NCBI GenBank assembly: GCA_964373775.1
Contig: CAYJWA010000011.1
Span: forward strand, 1 to 19,945
Length of the DNA stretch: 19,945 bases
Source of the DNA: UBA10002 sp964373775
Lineage (GTDB): Bacteria > Patescibacteriota > Minisyncoccia > Phycocordibacterales > UBA10002
Direction of reading: 5' to 3'
Part shown: positions 1-5,195 of the stretch, piece after piece
Layout of the letters: every line of letters starts with the position of its first letter
How positions within the stretch are numbered: the first letter of the stretch is position 1
Program-made: the position numbers and the translations under genes
Notes under the pieces: generated by a model
Seen by the model: the letters and a program-made list of their open reading frames with translations, nothing else
The model's database searches: none
Told to the model about the DNA's origin: nothing

Positions 1-267
1 ATCGCGCTCCTCTTCGCGATGTCGCAGGTCAAGCCGCCGCCGTTTATCATTCTTGATGAGACAGACGCCGCGCTTGATGAGGCAAATTCCAAAAAGTACG
101 GCGATATGGTAGAGAATCTTTCCAAGCACTCGCAACTCATTCTCATTACCCACAACCGCGAGACAATGTCCCGCGCCGGCGTGATTTATGGCGTTACTAT
201 GGATAAAAGCGGTGTCTCAAAACTTCTCTCCATTGCGTTTGATGAGGCCGTTGCAGCCGCGAAATAG
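1..267 (+). CDS. smc: SMC-type chromosome segregation ATPase, C-terminal fragment (5' end outside window)
   Basis: The last 88 codons of a longer gene enter from the left edge. Four hydrophobic residues (FIIL) lead into DETDAALDEAN, which is the Walker B aspartate/glutamate pair followed by the D-loop of SMC/Rad50-family ATPase heads. An ITHN segment further on matches the H-loop (switch) region. SMC heads are built from N- and C-terminal halves, so the Walker A lysine should lie upstream, outside the window. In the cell SMC dimers hold and compact DNA for chromosome segregation. The tail (SKLLSIAFDEAVAAAK) is ordinary for the family. RecN or another SMC-like ATPase cannot be fully excluded from the C-terminus alone, but the head motif order and the ending favour SMC. 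Confidence 0.82.
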   Translation: MALLFAMSQVKPPPFIILDETDAALDEANSKKYGDMVENLSKHSQLILITHNRETMSRAGVIYGVTMDKSGVSKLLSIAFDEAVAAAK

Positions 268-276
268 CGGCGCCCG

Positions 277-312
277 CCAAGGACTAATCTATGTACATAG
301 GTTAGTCCTTGG
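277..312. repeat. 36-nt near-perfect palindrome after smc
   Basis: CCAAGGACTAA at 277 is mirrored by TTAGTCCTTGG ending at 312, and the centre (CTATGTACATAG) is also self-complementary. Only one base pair of the whole palindrome is mismatched. No T-run follows, so it is not a classical terminator, though it could still end smc transcription or be a mobile palindromic unit. It lies 10 nt after the smc stop codon. Confidence 0.8.
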
Positions 313-321
313 TATTCCAAC

Positions 322-344
322 AAAAAAGCCGCGCCCCGCGCGGC
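322..344 (-). terminator. Rho-independent terminator of the rnr transcript
   Basis: Read on the minus strand, GCCGCGC-GGG-GCGCGGC (344 to 328) forms a 7-bp GC stem with a 3-nt loop and runs straight into six T residues (327 to 322). It lies about 180 nt beyond the rnr stop codon, so the rnr message appears to carry a long 3' part that includes the small ORF at 363-497. Confidence 0.85.
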
Positions 345-362
345 CTGTACCCGATTTTCCGG

Positions 363-497
363 TCAGTCCAAAAGTCCTTCTCCAAGTTTTGCGATGCTCT
401 TTCGCTTTTTTCGTTTTTTCGCTTCCGCGTTTCGCATCGCTTTTGGAACAGGCCCATTTGACCACCCGTCTAAGGTCCAATCTGTTTTCATAACCAT
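363..497 (-). CDS. Small basic protein downstream of rnr (putative, 44 aa)
   Basis: A short open frame begins ATGGTTATG (497, or 491 for the second Met) and ends with TGA at 363. It lies between the rnr stop (527) and the rnr terminator (328-344), so it should be on the same mRNA. The product is hydrophilic, starts MVMKTDWTLDGWSNGPVPK and contains a dense basic stretch (KKRKKRKS). I do not recognise a family. No Shine-Dalgarno sequence precedes it, and a second overlapping frame (480-289) competes with it. The codon pattern and position favour this frame, but it may simply be 3' UTR. Confidence 0.35.
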   Translation of the reverse strand: MVMKTDWTLDGWSNGPVPKAMRNAEAKKRKKRKSIAKLGEGLLD

Positions 498-526
498 TAT
501 TTCAAACCGCAAGAGGGACGATTTTG

Positions 527-2614
527 TTATACGATTTTGTAGTCCAGCGTTTTTCGTTCCACATCCGCGCCAACGATTTTGAAACGGACGCGGTCGCCGA
601 GCGAGTATTTTTTCTTGGTGCGCTCCCCGACCACGCGGTAATTTTTCTCGTCCAGAACATAATAGTCGTCTCCGAGGTCGCGAAGCTTTACCATACCCTC
701 GGAGCGTGTTTCCTTCTCTTCCACATAGATGCCCCACTCGGTGACGCCGGAAATGATACCGTCAAACTCTTTGCCGAGGCGGTCCTGCATAAACTCAACC
801 TGCTTTAGCTTGATGGATTCGCGCTCCGCTTCAGCCGCGGCAATCTCTTTTTGCGTGGCGTCCGAGGCCATTCTCTCCAGCCCCGCAAGTTTTGCAGGGT
901 CCAGTTTGTGATTCTCCAGTATTGAGAAAAGCGAGCGATGCACAAGTAAGTCGGGGTAACGGCGGATAGGGGAAGTGAAATGCGTGTAATATTCAAATGC
1001 CAAACCAAAATGTCCGATGTTCGCGGTTGAGTAGACAGCTTTCGCCATACTCCGAATGGCTGCGGTCTTGATGAGGGACTCTGAAGCGTGTCCTTCAATA
1101 GCGTTGAAAAGCGCCTGCAGGTCCTTGCCGGTTACATTCCCATCCTTTCCGAGTGGGAACTCGTGTCCGAGCGCGCGCACGAAGACGCGGAGTTGTTCCA
1201 ATTTCTCGCGGTCCGGGAGATCATGGGTGCGATAAATAAACGCAAGTTTTCCTCCTGATTTTTTCCATACTTGATAAAAGAAGTGCGCTACCTCGCGGTT
1301 CGCAAGCAGCATAAACTCCTCTATGAGTTTGTGCGTATCCAGCCGCTTCTTTTTGAAGACGCGAATTGGACGGCCGGTGTTGTCAAGCTCAAACCCGACC
1401 TCGTCTTGCTCAAAATCAATGGCGCCCTTGCGTTCCTTCTCCGCGCGGAGCTTTTTGGCAATAGAGTTCAATTTCTGGAGAGTTTCTACAAGGTCCGACC
1501 TTGTAACAGAATAGGCTGATTTTGTAAGGCTTTCTGGCGACTCTACAAGGTCGGACCTTGTAGAGTCAATCAGTTCTTGCGCGGATTCATAGGTGAAGCG
1601 CTTTTGAGAATGAATCACGGTTTTGCCGAACCAGCGGCTGTACACCCGCCCGTTGTCGTCCATCTCAAAGACCGCGGAGAAGGCAAGCCGGTCCACATTA
1701 GGATTCAGCGAACAGAGGTCATTTGAGAGTGCGTGGGGAAGCATTGGAATCGTTCGGTCCACAAGATAGACCGAAGTGCCTCGTTCGCGCGCCTCGCGGT
1801 CGAGCGCGGTTCCCTCGCGAACATAATGCGACACATCCGCGATGTGTATTCCTATTTCATACAGCTTTTTGTTTGTGATTTGTCTGGCTTTGCCAGATCT
1901 CGCAAAGCGAGAGAATTTGTGATTTGTGATTTCGCGAAGCGATAATGCGTCGTCAAAGTCCTTGGCGTTCGCGGGGTCAATAGTAAACAGCAGGGTCTTG
2001 CGGAAGTCCCGCCGTTTCCTGATTTCCGAATCAGGAAACGGCGGGGCCATCTTCGCTATCTCATGTGCCTCGCGCTCAACTTCCGGCGGGAACGCGGTCC
2101 CAAACCCCCGCTCAAGCACAATGGACTCCATCTCCACCTCATGTTCTCCTTTCTTGCCGAGCACTTTAAGTATTTCGCCTTGCGGTTCTTTTCCGACTTT
2201 CCATTCGGTAATTTGGACGAGTGCTTTTATTCCCGTTCCTATTTTTTCCGCGTCAGTCCGCGTGAAGTCCGCGCTTGTCTGCGGTAGCCGAATGGCTGCA
2301 TACATTCTGAAGTCATCGGGTATGAGCACAAGCCTCGTGCCTCTTTCTTCAATGGTCCCCACAAACTGCGTCTTGGCGCGTTTGATGATCCGCACCACCT
2401 TGCCGGTTCGTCTGCCCCGCACGCGACCTTTCAAGAGTTCAACCTCTACCTCATCCCGATTAAGCGCCGTCGCGAGATTCGACATTTCAATCATAATGTC
2501 CTCTTTATGCTGTTCGTCTTCAATAAAACCGACTGCGCGCGAGTTCACGCTCAAAATGCCGCGAATAAGATATCCGGCCTGCTTCTGTATCTCTGTTTTT
2601 AACTTTCTTTTCAT
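527..2614 (-). CDS. rnr: Ribonuclease R (RNB-family 3'-5' exoribonuclease) with in-frame palindromic insertions
   Basis: The 695-aa product has the RNase II/R layout: OB-like cold-shock regions (about 20-170), an RNB catalytic domain (about 203-570) and a C-terminal S1 RNA-binding domain (about 615-693). The metal-binding cluster DPANAKDFDDA gives D213, D219, D221 and D222. The RNB signature HFTSPIRRYPDLLVHR is at 545-560. The enzyme degrades structured RNA from the 3' end in the cytoplasm. I chose ATG 2614 because the frame upstream of it runs antisense across rpsP; a -10-like TATAGT lies 9 nt before it. The gene is odd: residues 228-248 are encoded by a repeat that also occurs at 9998 and 16491, residues 350-376 by a pair of TRSDLV palindromes, and residues 191-202 by a perfect 17-bp hairpin. 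All keep the frame, and the conserved blocks around them are intact, so the enzyme is probably functional. Confidence 0.95.
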   Translation of the reverse strand: MKRKLKTEIQKQAGYLIRGILSVNSRAVGFIEDEQHKEDIMIEMSNLATALNRDEVEVELLKGRVRGRRTGKVVRIIKRAKTQFVGTIEERGTRLVLIPDDFRMYAAIRLPQTSADFTRTDAEKIGTGIKALVQITEWKVGKEPQGEILKVLGKKGEHEVEMESIVLERGFGTAFPPEVEREAHEIAKMAPPFPDSEIRKRRDFRKTLLFTIDPANAKDFDDALSLREITNHKFSRFARSGKARQITNKKLYEIGIHIADVSHYVREGTALDREARERGTSVYLVDRTIPMLPHALSNDLCSLNPNVDRLAFSAVFEMDDNGRVYSRWFGKTVIHSQKRFTYESAQELIDSTRSDLVESPESLTKSAYSVTRSDLVETLQKLNSIAKKLRAEKERKGAIDFEQDEVGFELDNTGRPIRVFKKKRLDTHKLIEEFMLLANREVAHFFYQVWKKSGGKLAFIYRTHDLPDREKLEQLRVFVRALGHEFPLGKDGNVTGKDLQALFNAIEGHASESLIKTAAIRSMAKAVYSTANIGHFGLAFEYYTHFTSPIRRYPDLLVHRSLFSILENHKLDPAKLAGLERMASDATQKEIAAAEAERESIKLKQVEFMQDRLGKEFDGIISGVTEWGIYVEEKETRSEGMVKLRDLGDDYYVLDEKNYRVVGERTKKKYSLGDRVRFKIVGADVERKTLDYKIV
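1487..1505. repeat. TRSDLV palindrome, copy 1 (inside rnr)
   Basis: TACAAGGTC, one central base, then GACCTTGTA: a perfect 9-bp inverted repeat. On the rnr strand it is read as T-R-S-D-L-V (residues 371-376). It is one of two copies 33 nt apart. Confidence 0.85.
1539..1567. repeat. TRSDLV palindrome, copy 2 (inside rnr)
   Basis: GACTCTACAAGGTC, one central base, then its exact reverse complement: a perfect 14-bp inverted repeat. In rnr it encodes D-S-T-R-S-D-L-V-E-S (about residues 350-359). The section it occupies lies between conserved TYESAQELID and LNSIAKKLR blocks, which are close together in ordinary RNase R. Confidence 0.88.
1871..1932 (-). repeat. 62-bp double-hairpin repeat, copy 1 (in frame inside rnr)
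   Basis: The minus-strand sequence matches 9998-10058 over its whole length with one base difference. Its core is two abutting hairpins: TCTCGC-TTT-GCGAGA (1912-1898) and TCTGGC-AAA-GCCAGA (1897-1883). It is translated as part of rnr (residues 228-248, including FSRFARSGKARQ) and separates DDALSLR from YEIGIHIADVSHY, which are nearly adjacent in normal RNB domains. Confidence 0.92.
2008..2045. repeat. Perfect 17-bp hairpin inside rnr
   Basis: CCCGCCGTTTCCTGATT (2008-2024) and its exact reverse complement (2029-2045) enclose a 4-nt loop. On the rnr strand it encodes P-P-F-P-D-S-E-I-R-K-R-R (residues 191-202), just before the RNB domain. A perfect 34-nt palindrome in coding DNA is unlikely by chance. 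Confidence 0.85.
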
Positions 2615-2623
2615 AGCGGCACT

Positions 2624-2629
2624 ACTATA
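2624..2629 (-). promoter_or_regulatory. Probable -10 element of rnr
   Basis: Read on the minus strand this is TATAGT, one base from consensus, ending 9 nt before the rnr ATG. No good -35 is visible at the usual spacing. The short gap predicts a very short or absent 5' leader, like several other genes here. Confidence 0.45.
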
Positions 2630-2646
2630 ACACAGCAATTGTTTTT

Positions 2647-2674
2647 TTGACTTTTTTAGAAGTACTGCTATCAT
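2647..2674 (+). promoter_or_regulatory. rpsP promoter
   Basis: TTGACT (2647-2652), a 16-nt spacer and TATCAT (2669-2674) match the sigma-70 consensus at 5/6 in each box. The -10 ends 8 nt before the rpsP ATG at 2683, so the transcript should start at or within a couple of nucleotides of the start codon. Confidence 0.75.
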
Positions 2675-2682
2675 ACGAGGAC

Positions 2683-3108
2683 ATGTTAAAGATTCGATTA
2701 CAGCGCGTGGCGCGAAAACACATCCCGATTTTCCGGGTGGTGTTGACGGACTCAAAAAACTCCACCAAGAGCGGCAAGTTCCACGAAGTCCTCGGTACAT
2801 ACAACCTTGTAACCGACGAGAAACGGGTGGATGCCGAGCGCGTCAAGTATTGGATTTCAAAAGGCGCGCAACCGTCGGGAACGGTGCACAACTACCTCGT
2901 CCACGAGCGCATCATCGCGGGGAAAAAAATCAATGTGCTTCCCAAGCGCCGGCCAGTAAAGAAGAAAGAAGCGCCCTCCGCGGAAGCTCCGAAGACGGGA
3001 ACGGCAACTTCAACCCCCCTGGATAAAGAAGCGGTTACGGAGAAACCGGCTGAAGCACCCGCCTCCGCTGAAGCTACGGCGGACAAGCCGGTTGCGCAAA
3101 CGGCGTAA
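2683..3108 (+). CDS. rpsP: 30S ribosomal protein S16 with extended C-terminal tail
   Basis: The first 87 residues are a standard S16: MLKIRLQRVARKHIPIFRVV at the start, then the conserved blocks G-K-F-H-E-V-L-G-T-Y and V-K-Y-W-I-S-K-G-A-Q-P. S16 binds 16S rRNA early in assembly of the small subunit. Typical S16 proteins are 80-90 residues; this one is 141, with a low-complexity tail rich in Ala, Lys, Pro and Glu that is probably disordered. Part of the tail (ASAEATADK) is encoded by an imperfect palindrome at 3064-3083. The start at 2683 fits the S16 N-terminus and sits right behind a good promoter. It is followed by khpA, the usual neighbour in bacteria. Confidence 0.96.
   Translation: MLKIRLQRVARKHIPIFRVVLTDSKNSTKSGKFHEVLGTYNLVTDEKRVDAERVKYWISKGAQPSGTVHNYLVHERIIAGKKINVLPKRRPVKKKEAPSAEAPKTGTATSTPLDKEAVTEKPAEAPASAEATADKPVAQTA
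3064..3083. repeat. Imperfect 20-nt palindrome in the rpsP tail
   Basis: TCCGCTGAAGC mirrors GCTACGGCGGA with two mismatched pairs. It encodes part of S-A-E-A-T-A-D in the disordered tail of S16. It may be another in-frame palindromic unit, but it is short and sits in a low-complexity region. Confidence 0.5.
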
Positions 3109-3171
3109 CTGTCGTAGGATTAACGAAGGTCGTCAGTAAGAAAGAATTATCAGTATCATTAGCAAAGAATT

Positions 3172-3489
3172 ATGTCACAGGAAAGCGATGTTGCGTTTTT
3201 GGAATACACGGTCAAAGCGCTTGTGGACAATCCGAATGATGTGAAGATCAATCGGACGGTTGATGAGATGGGAGTCCTCTTGACTCTCTCTATCAGTCCT
3301 GCGGACATGGGCAAAGTCATTGGCCGTTCGGGCAATACTGCCAAAGCGATCAGGACTCTGCTTCGCGTTGTCGGAATGAAGAACAACGCGCGAGTGAATC
3401 TTAAGATTAACGAGCCGGAAGGGGGACTCCGTTCTCCGGAGCGGGCGACCAAGAGCGTTGATGAGGCGATGGAGGACTTGAAGATATAA
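3172..3489 (+). CDS. khpA: KH-domain RNA-binding protein (KhpA/YlqC family)
   Basis: A 105-aa protein with one KH domain: the V-I-G-R-S-G-N-T-A-K-A-I-R segment holds the GxxG RNA-binding loop (G-R-S-G) between the two helices. Family members are about 75-80 residues; this one has a longer C-terminal tail (EGGLRSPERATKSVDEAMED). KhpA binds RNA in the cytoplasm, often with KhpB, and affects cell division and sRNA biology in Firmicutes; the role in this organism is unknown. It follows rpsP, the conserved gene order in many bacteria, with a 63-nt gap. A -10-like TATCAT lies at 3154-3159, so it may also have its own promoter. There is no clear Shine-Dalgarno sequence. Confidence 0.93.
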   Translation: MSQESDVAFLEYTVKALVDNPNDVKINRTVDEMGVLLTLSISPADMGKVIGRSGNTAKAIRTLLRVVGMKNNARVNLKINEPEGGLRSPERATKSVDEAMEDLKI

Positions 3490-3518
3490 AGAAGCGTTAA
3501 GCGTATAGCGTCTAGTAA

Positions 3519-3550
3519 AACACAAAACCGCCGAGAGGCGGTTTTGTGTT
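3519..3550. terminator. Bidirectional-type hairpin terminator after khpA
   Basis: AACACAAAACCGCC and GGCGGTTTTGTGTT form a perfect 14-bp stem around GAGA. The AAAACCGCC/GGCGGTTTT arrangement supplies the A-tract and T-tract inside the stem. It ends the rpsP-khpA unit. Confidence 0.85.
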
Positions 3551-3570
3551 GACAAAAAACTCATTGATAT

Positions 3571-3668
3571 GGGACTGTTGCCGAATGGCAAAAATGATGA
3601 TTTTGCCACGCAGGAATAAGGATTATTTTGGATAAAAATGCCTCAAAACGGCATTCGGCAACAGTCCC
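3571..3668. repeat. 98-bp element bounded by 17-bp perfect inverted repeats
   Basis: GGGACTGTTGCCGAATG (3571-3587) is repeated as its exact reverse complement at 3652-3668. A smaller hairpin, GGCAAAA/TTTTGCC (3587-3607), is nested inside. The 64-nt interior has no ORF. It could be a MITE-like element, a regulatory RNA stem upstream of the 3715 gene, or the edge of an insertion. Its right end runs directly into the TATAAT box of the next gene. Confidence 0.85.
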
Positions 3669-3670
3669 GA

Positions 3671-3708
3671 TATAATCTATGCATAGATTCAGTAGACATT
3701 GAAAGGAG
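3671..3708 (+). promoter_or_regulatory. Promoter, operator-like palindrome and strong RBS of the 3715 gene
   Basis: A consensus TATAAT (3671-3676) overlaps a perfect 16-bp palindrome AATCTATGCATAGATT (3674-3689), which is a good shape for a dimeric repressor site. AAAGGAG (3702-3708) is a strong Shine-Dalgarno sequence 6 nt from the ATG. Such a clear RBS is rare in this window. No good -35 box is visible. Confidence 0.6.
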
Positions 3709-3714
3709 ATACTT

Positions 3715-4101
3715 ATGCCTGCTCAAAAGAAAATTCAACGCTTTTCCCCTGATAATTACGAAGACATAGTGAAAACCGCCCGAATAAACGCCGAAGCGTT
3801 CCGAGAACTTCAAGAGACGAACAACTACGAAGCTGTAAAGTTCTATCGCAAGAAATCTGAGAAGATATTCCAGAGTTTCGACACCGATTGGATTCGCCTT
3901 GTCGGAGACGATCAAAACGAACTAACTCTATGGGCGGCTCGGATGCGTCTGGTTCGTGATCAACTCGACCAATTGGACCGATCATGTGCTTTCAGCGGCA
4001 AACGCCAGTTTAATTGGGACGAGGTACTTGCGGCAATGGGAATGCTTGATGCAGTGCGCGTCGCTACCGAGCAAACGCTTGCATTAAATGGGGTCAGATA
4101 A
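3715..4101 (+). CDS. Hypothetical protein, 128 aa, inserted between khpA and the trmD relic
   Basis: I do not recognise this protein. It is soluble, charged and predicted mainly helical, with no signal peptide, membrane segment or metal-binding motif. Notable pieces are YEAVKFYRKKSEKIFQSF, WAARMRLVRDQLDQLDR and a Trp-containing FNWDEVLAAMGML. The ATG is fixed by a strong AAAGGAG site. It has its own -10 box with an overlapping palindrome, an upstream 98-bp inverted-repeat element and a downstream terminator, so it is a self-contained unit in a place where rimM or trmD normally follows khpA. This context suggests an acquired accessory gene, perhaps autoregulated, but no function can be given. 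Confidence 0.8.
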   Translation: MPAQKKIQRFSPDNYEDIVKTARINAEAFRELQETNNYEAVKFYRKKSEKIFQSFDTDWIRLVGDDQNELTLWAARMRLVRDQLDQLDRSCAFSGKRQFNWDEVLAAMGMLDAVRVATEQTLALNGVR

Positions 4102-4113
4102 CTTACAGTTTTC

Positions 4114-4147
4114 AAACGGGCTTTCAGAAGTAAGAGCCCGTTTTTTC
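4114..4147 (+). terminator. Rho-independent terminator of the 3715 gene
   Basis: AAACGGGCT (4114-4122) pairs with AGCCCGTTT (4135-4143), and six T residues begin at 4141. It lies 12 nt after the stop codon. Confidence 0.85.
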
Positions 4148-4199
4148 TTGTCTCTATCTGTCTATCTACTATATTCTATCTACTCTATTCCAGATTTTT

Positions 4200-4468
4200 A
4201 TGACTTTCCACATCATCACACTCTTTCCCAAAGCGTTTGGCTCGTATCTCGGCGAGTCCATCTTGAAACGCGCCATTGAGGAAAAAGATAAAGGTGAAAT
4301 TCTACAACCCGCGCGATTTTGCGCGCCCGAACCGAGCGAAGCGAGGTTTTAGGGCCGGAGCGATTCGAATAGATAGAAAACCATACGGCGGCGGGCCCGG
4401 GAAAGGTGTTGCAGGCAGAGCCCGTCTCCGTGCCATTGGGTCCGCCTTGACATTTATCCAAAAACGAT
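4200..4468 (+). pseudogene. trmD: trmD relic: tRNA (guanine-N1)-methyltransferase, frameshifted and truncated
   Basis: The frame from ATG 4200 reads MTFHIITLFPKAFGSYLGES then ILKRAIEE, the TrmD N-terminus. After a one-base shift in the A5 run near 4281-4285 the match continues as KVKFYNPRDFARP and later KPYGGGPG. A second one-base shift near 4402-4406 is needed to read VLQAEPV, and a compensating shift near 4425 gives LRAIGSALTFIQK. Homology then stops at a palindrome (4469-4496), leaving out more than half of the roughly 230-residue enzyme. TrmD makes m1G37 in tRNA and is usually essential. Its position downstream of rpsP-khpA is the ancestral one. Small indels could be sequencing errors, but the lost 3' part cannot. 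A functional copy may exist elsewhere in the genome. Confidence 0.85.
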
Positions 4469-4496
4469 ATTCCTACATTCCTAGGAATGTAGGAAT
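4469..4496. repeat. Perfect 28-bp palindrome at the break point of trmD
   Basis: ATTCCTACATTCCT is followed immediately by its exact reverse complement, with no loop. Recognisable trmD sequence stops just before it, so it may mark the insertion or deletion that truncated the gene. Confidence 0.88.
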
Positions 4497-4599
4497 GAGG
4501 AGGAAGAAACTAAACGCTATACGCTAACTGCTAAACGCTCTCCCCAAGCTGCTTGCGCGGTTTGCTGCTCCGTGATAGCATTGCTCTGTCGTTTTTCTC

Positions 4600-4751
4600 A
4601 AGGAGGCAGTGATGTATTTGTGTGTCAGCCGTATTGAGAAAGGAGGACCATCCGTCCGCCTCTGGCGGATTCGGACGGTCACGGTCGGACGATGGGACAT
4701 CTGCTTACCGCAGACGAACCCGTATTTAGCAGATATTTTTTCTCAATATGG
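4600..4751 (+). promoter_or_regulatory. Structured leader of the RRM gene
   Basis: An AAGGAGG (4600-4606) precedes ATG 4612, and a second AAAGGAGG lies at 4639-4646. CCGTATTGAGAAA (4629-4641) can pair over 13 bp (one G-U) with TTTCTCAATATGG (4739-4751), which contains the RRM start codon. A GC hairpin (TCCGCC-TCT-GGCGGA, plus flanking CCGTCCG/CGGACGG) sits between the arms. The leader could therefore hide the start codon until it is remodelled. The short frame from ATG 4612 overlaps the RRM gene out of phase and may act as a leader ORF. Confidence 0.5.
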
Positions 4752-5047
4752 CAATCAAGCTGTATGTCGGGAATCTCTCGTACGGAACTACGAGCGACTC
4801 TTTGCGCGATGCATTCGCGCAGGCAGGCGCAGTCGTTTCCGCAACAGTACTCTCCGACAAGATGAGCGGCCGCTCGCGCGGATTCGGATTCGTGGAGATG
4901 GAAGACGCGGATGCGGCAAAGGCGATCGAGTATTGGAACGGGAAAGAACTTGACGGAAGGAAACTTCGCGTCAATGAAGCCCGTCCCATGGCGGAACGCC
5001 CCGCGCGCGGCAATTTTGACCGCGGCGGCGACCGGAGGAGTTTTTAG
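4748..5047 (+). CDS. RRM-domain RNA-binding protein
   Basis: This 99-aa protein is one RNA recognition motif plus a short Arg/Gly-rich tail. RNP2 is LYVGNL (residues 5-10) and RNP1 is RGFGFVEM (44-51), both with the aromatic residues that stack on RNA bases. The tail (ARGNFDRGGDRRSF) resembles the glycine-rich ends of bacterial Rbp proteins. Such proteins bind single-stranded RNA in the cytoplasm; in cyanobacteria several are induced by cold, but no such role is shown here. The start is the first Met before RNP2. There is no Shine-Dalgarno site directly upstream, and the start codon can be base-paired with the leader. A strong hairpin follows the stop codon. Confidence 0.95.
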   Translation: MAIKLYVGNLSYGTTSDSLRDAFAQAGAVVSATVLSDKMSGRSRGFGFVEMEDADAAKAIEYWNGKELDGRKLRVNEARPMAERPARGNFDRGGDRRSF

Positions 5048-5063
5048 TCGCCTTCCGCATTCA

Positions 5064-5100
5064 GAAGACGCCGCCCCGGTAAAGCCGGGGCGGCGTCTTC
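5064..5100 (+). terminator. Hairpin after the RRM gene
   Basis: GAAGACGCCGCCCCGG and its exact reverse complement (5085-5100) form a 16-bp stem with a 5-nt loop, 17 nt after the RRM stop. There is no T-run, so it may act as a 3' stabiliser as well as a terminator. Confidence 0.7.
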
Positions 5101-5156
5101 GTCTCCAAAGCTGCTTCAAGGATGTTTCAATTCAAACGGGTTGCCATAAAAATGGA

Positions 5157-5195
5157 GGGGAAGCTCATGGTAGTATTCCATTCATAAGCTTCCCT
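5157..5195 (-). terminator. Terminator of the minus-strand 185-aa gene
   Basis: On the minus strand AGGGAAGCT pairs with AGCTTCCCC, with an inner ATGG/CCAT stem, and a short ATTTTTA run follows at about 5147-5153. It abuts the stop codon at 5196. Confidence 0.65.

Noticed and set aside
1926..2630. Long plus-strand open frame (234 aa) opposite rnr
   Set aside because: It is Ser/Arg-rich, without recognisable motifs, and is the antisense of a clearly conserved RNase R gene.
4609..4953. Protein gene of 114 aa overlapping the RRM gene
   Set aside because: It has a good Shine-Dalgarno site, but most of it overlaps the RRM coding region out of frame and its sequence is Arg-rich and shadow-like. 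It is kept only as a possible leader frame.
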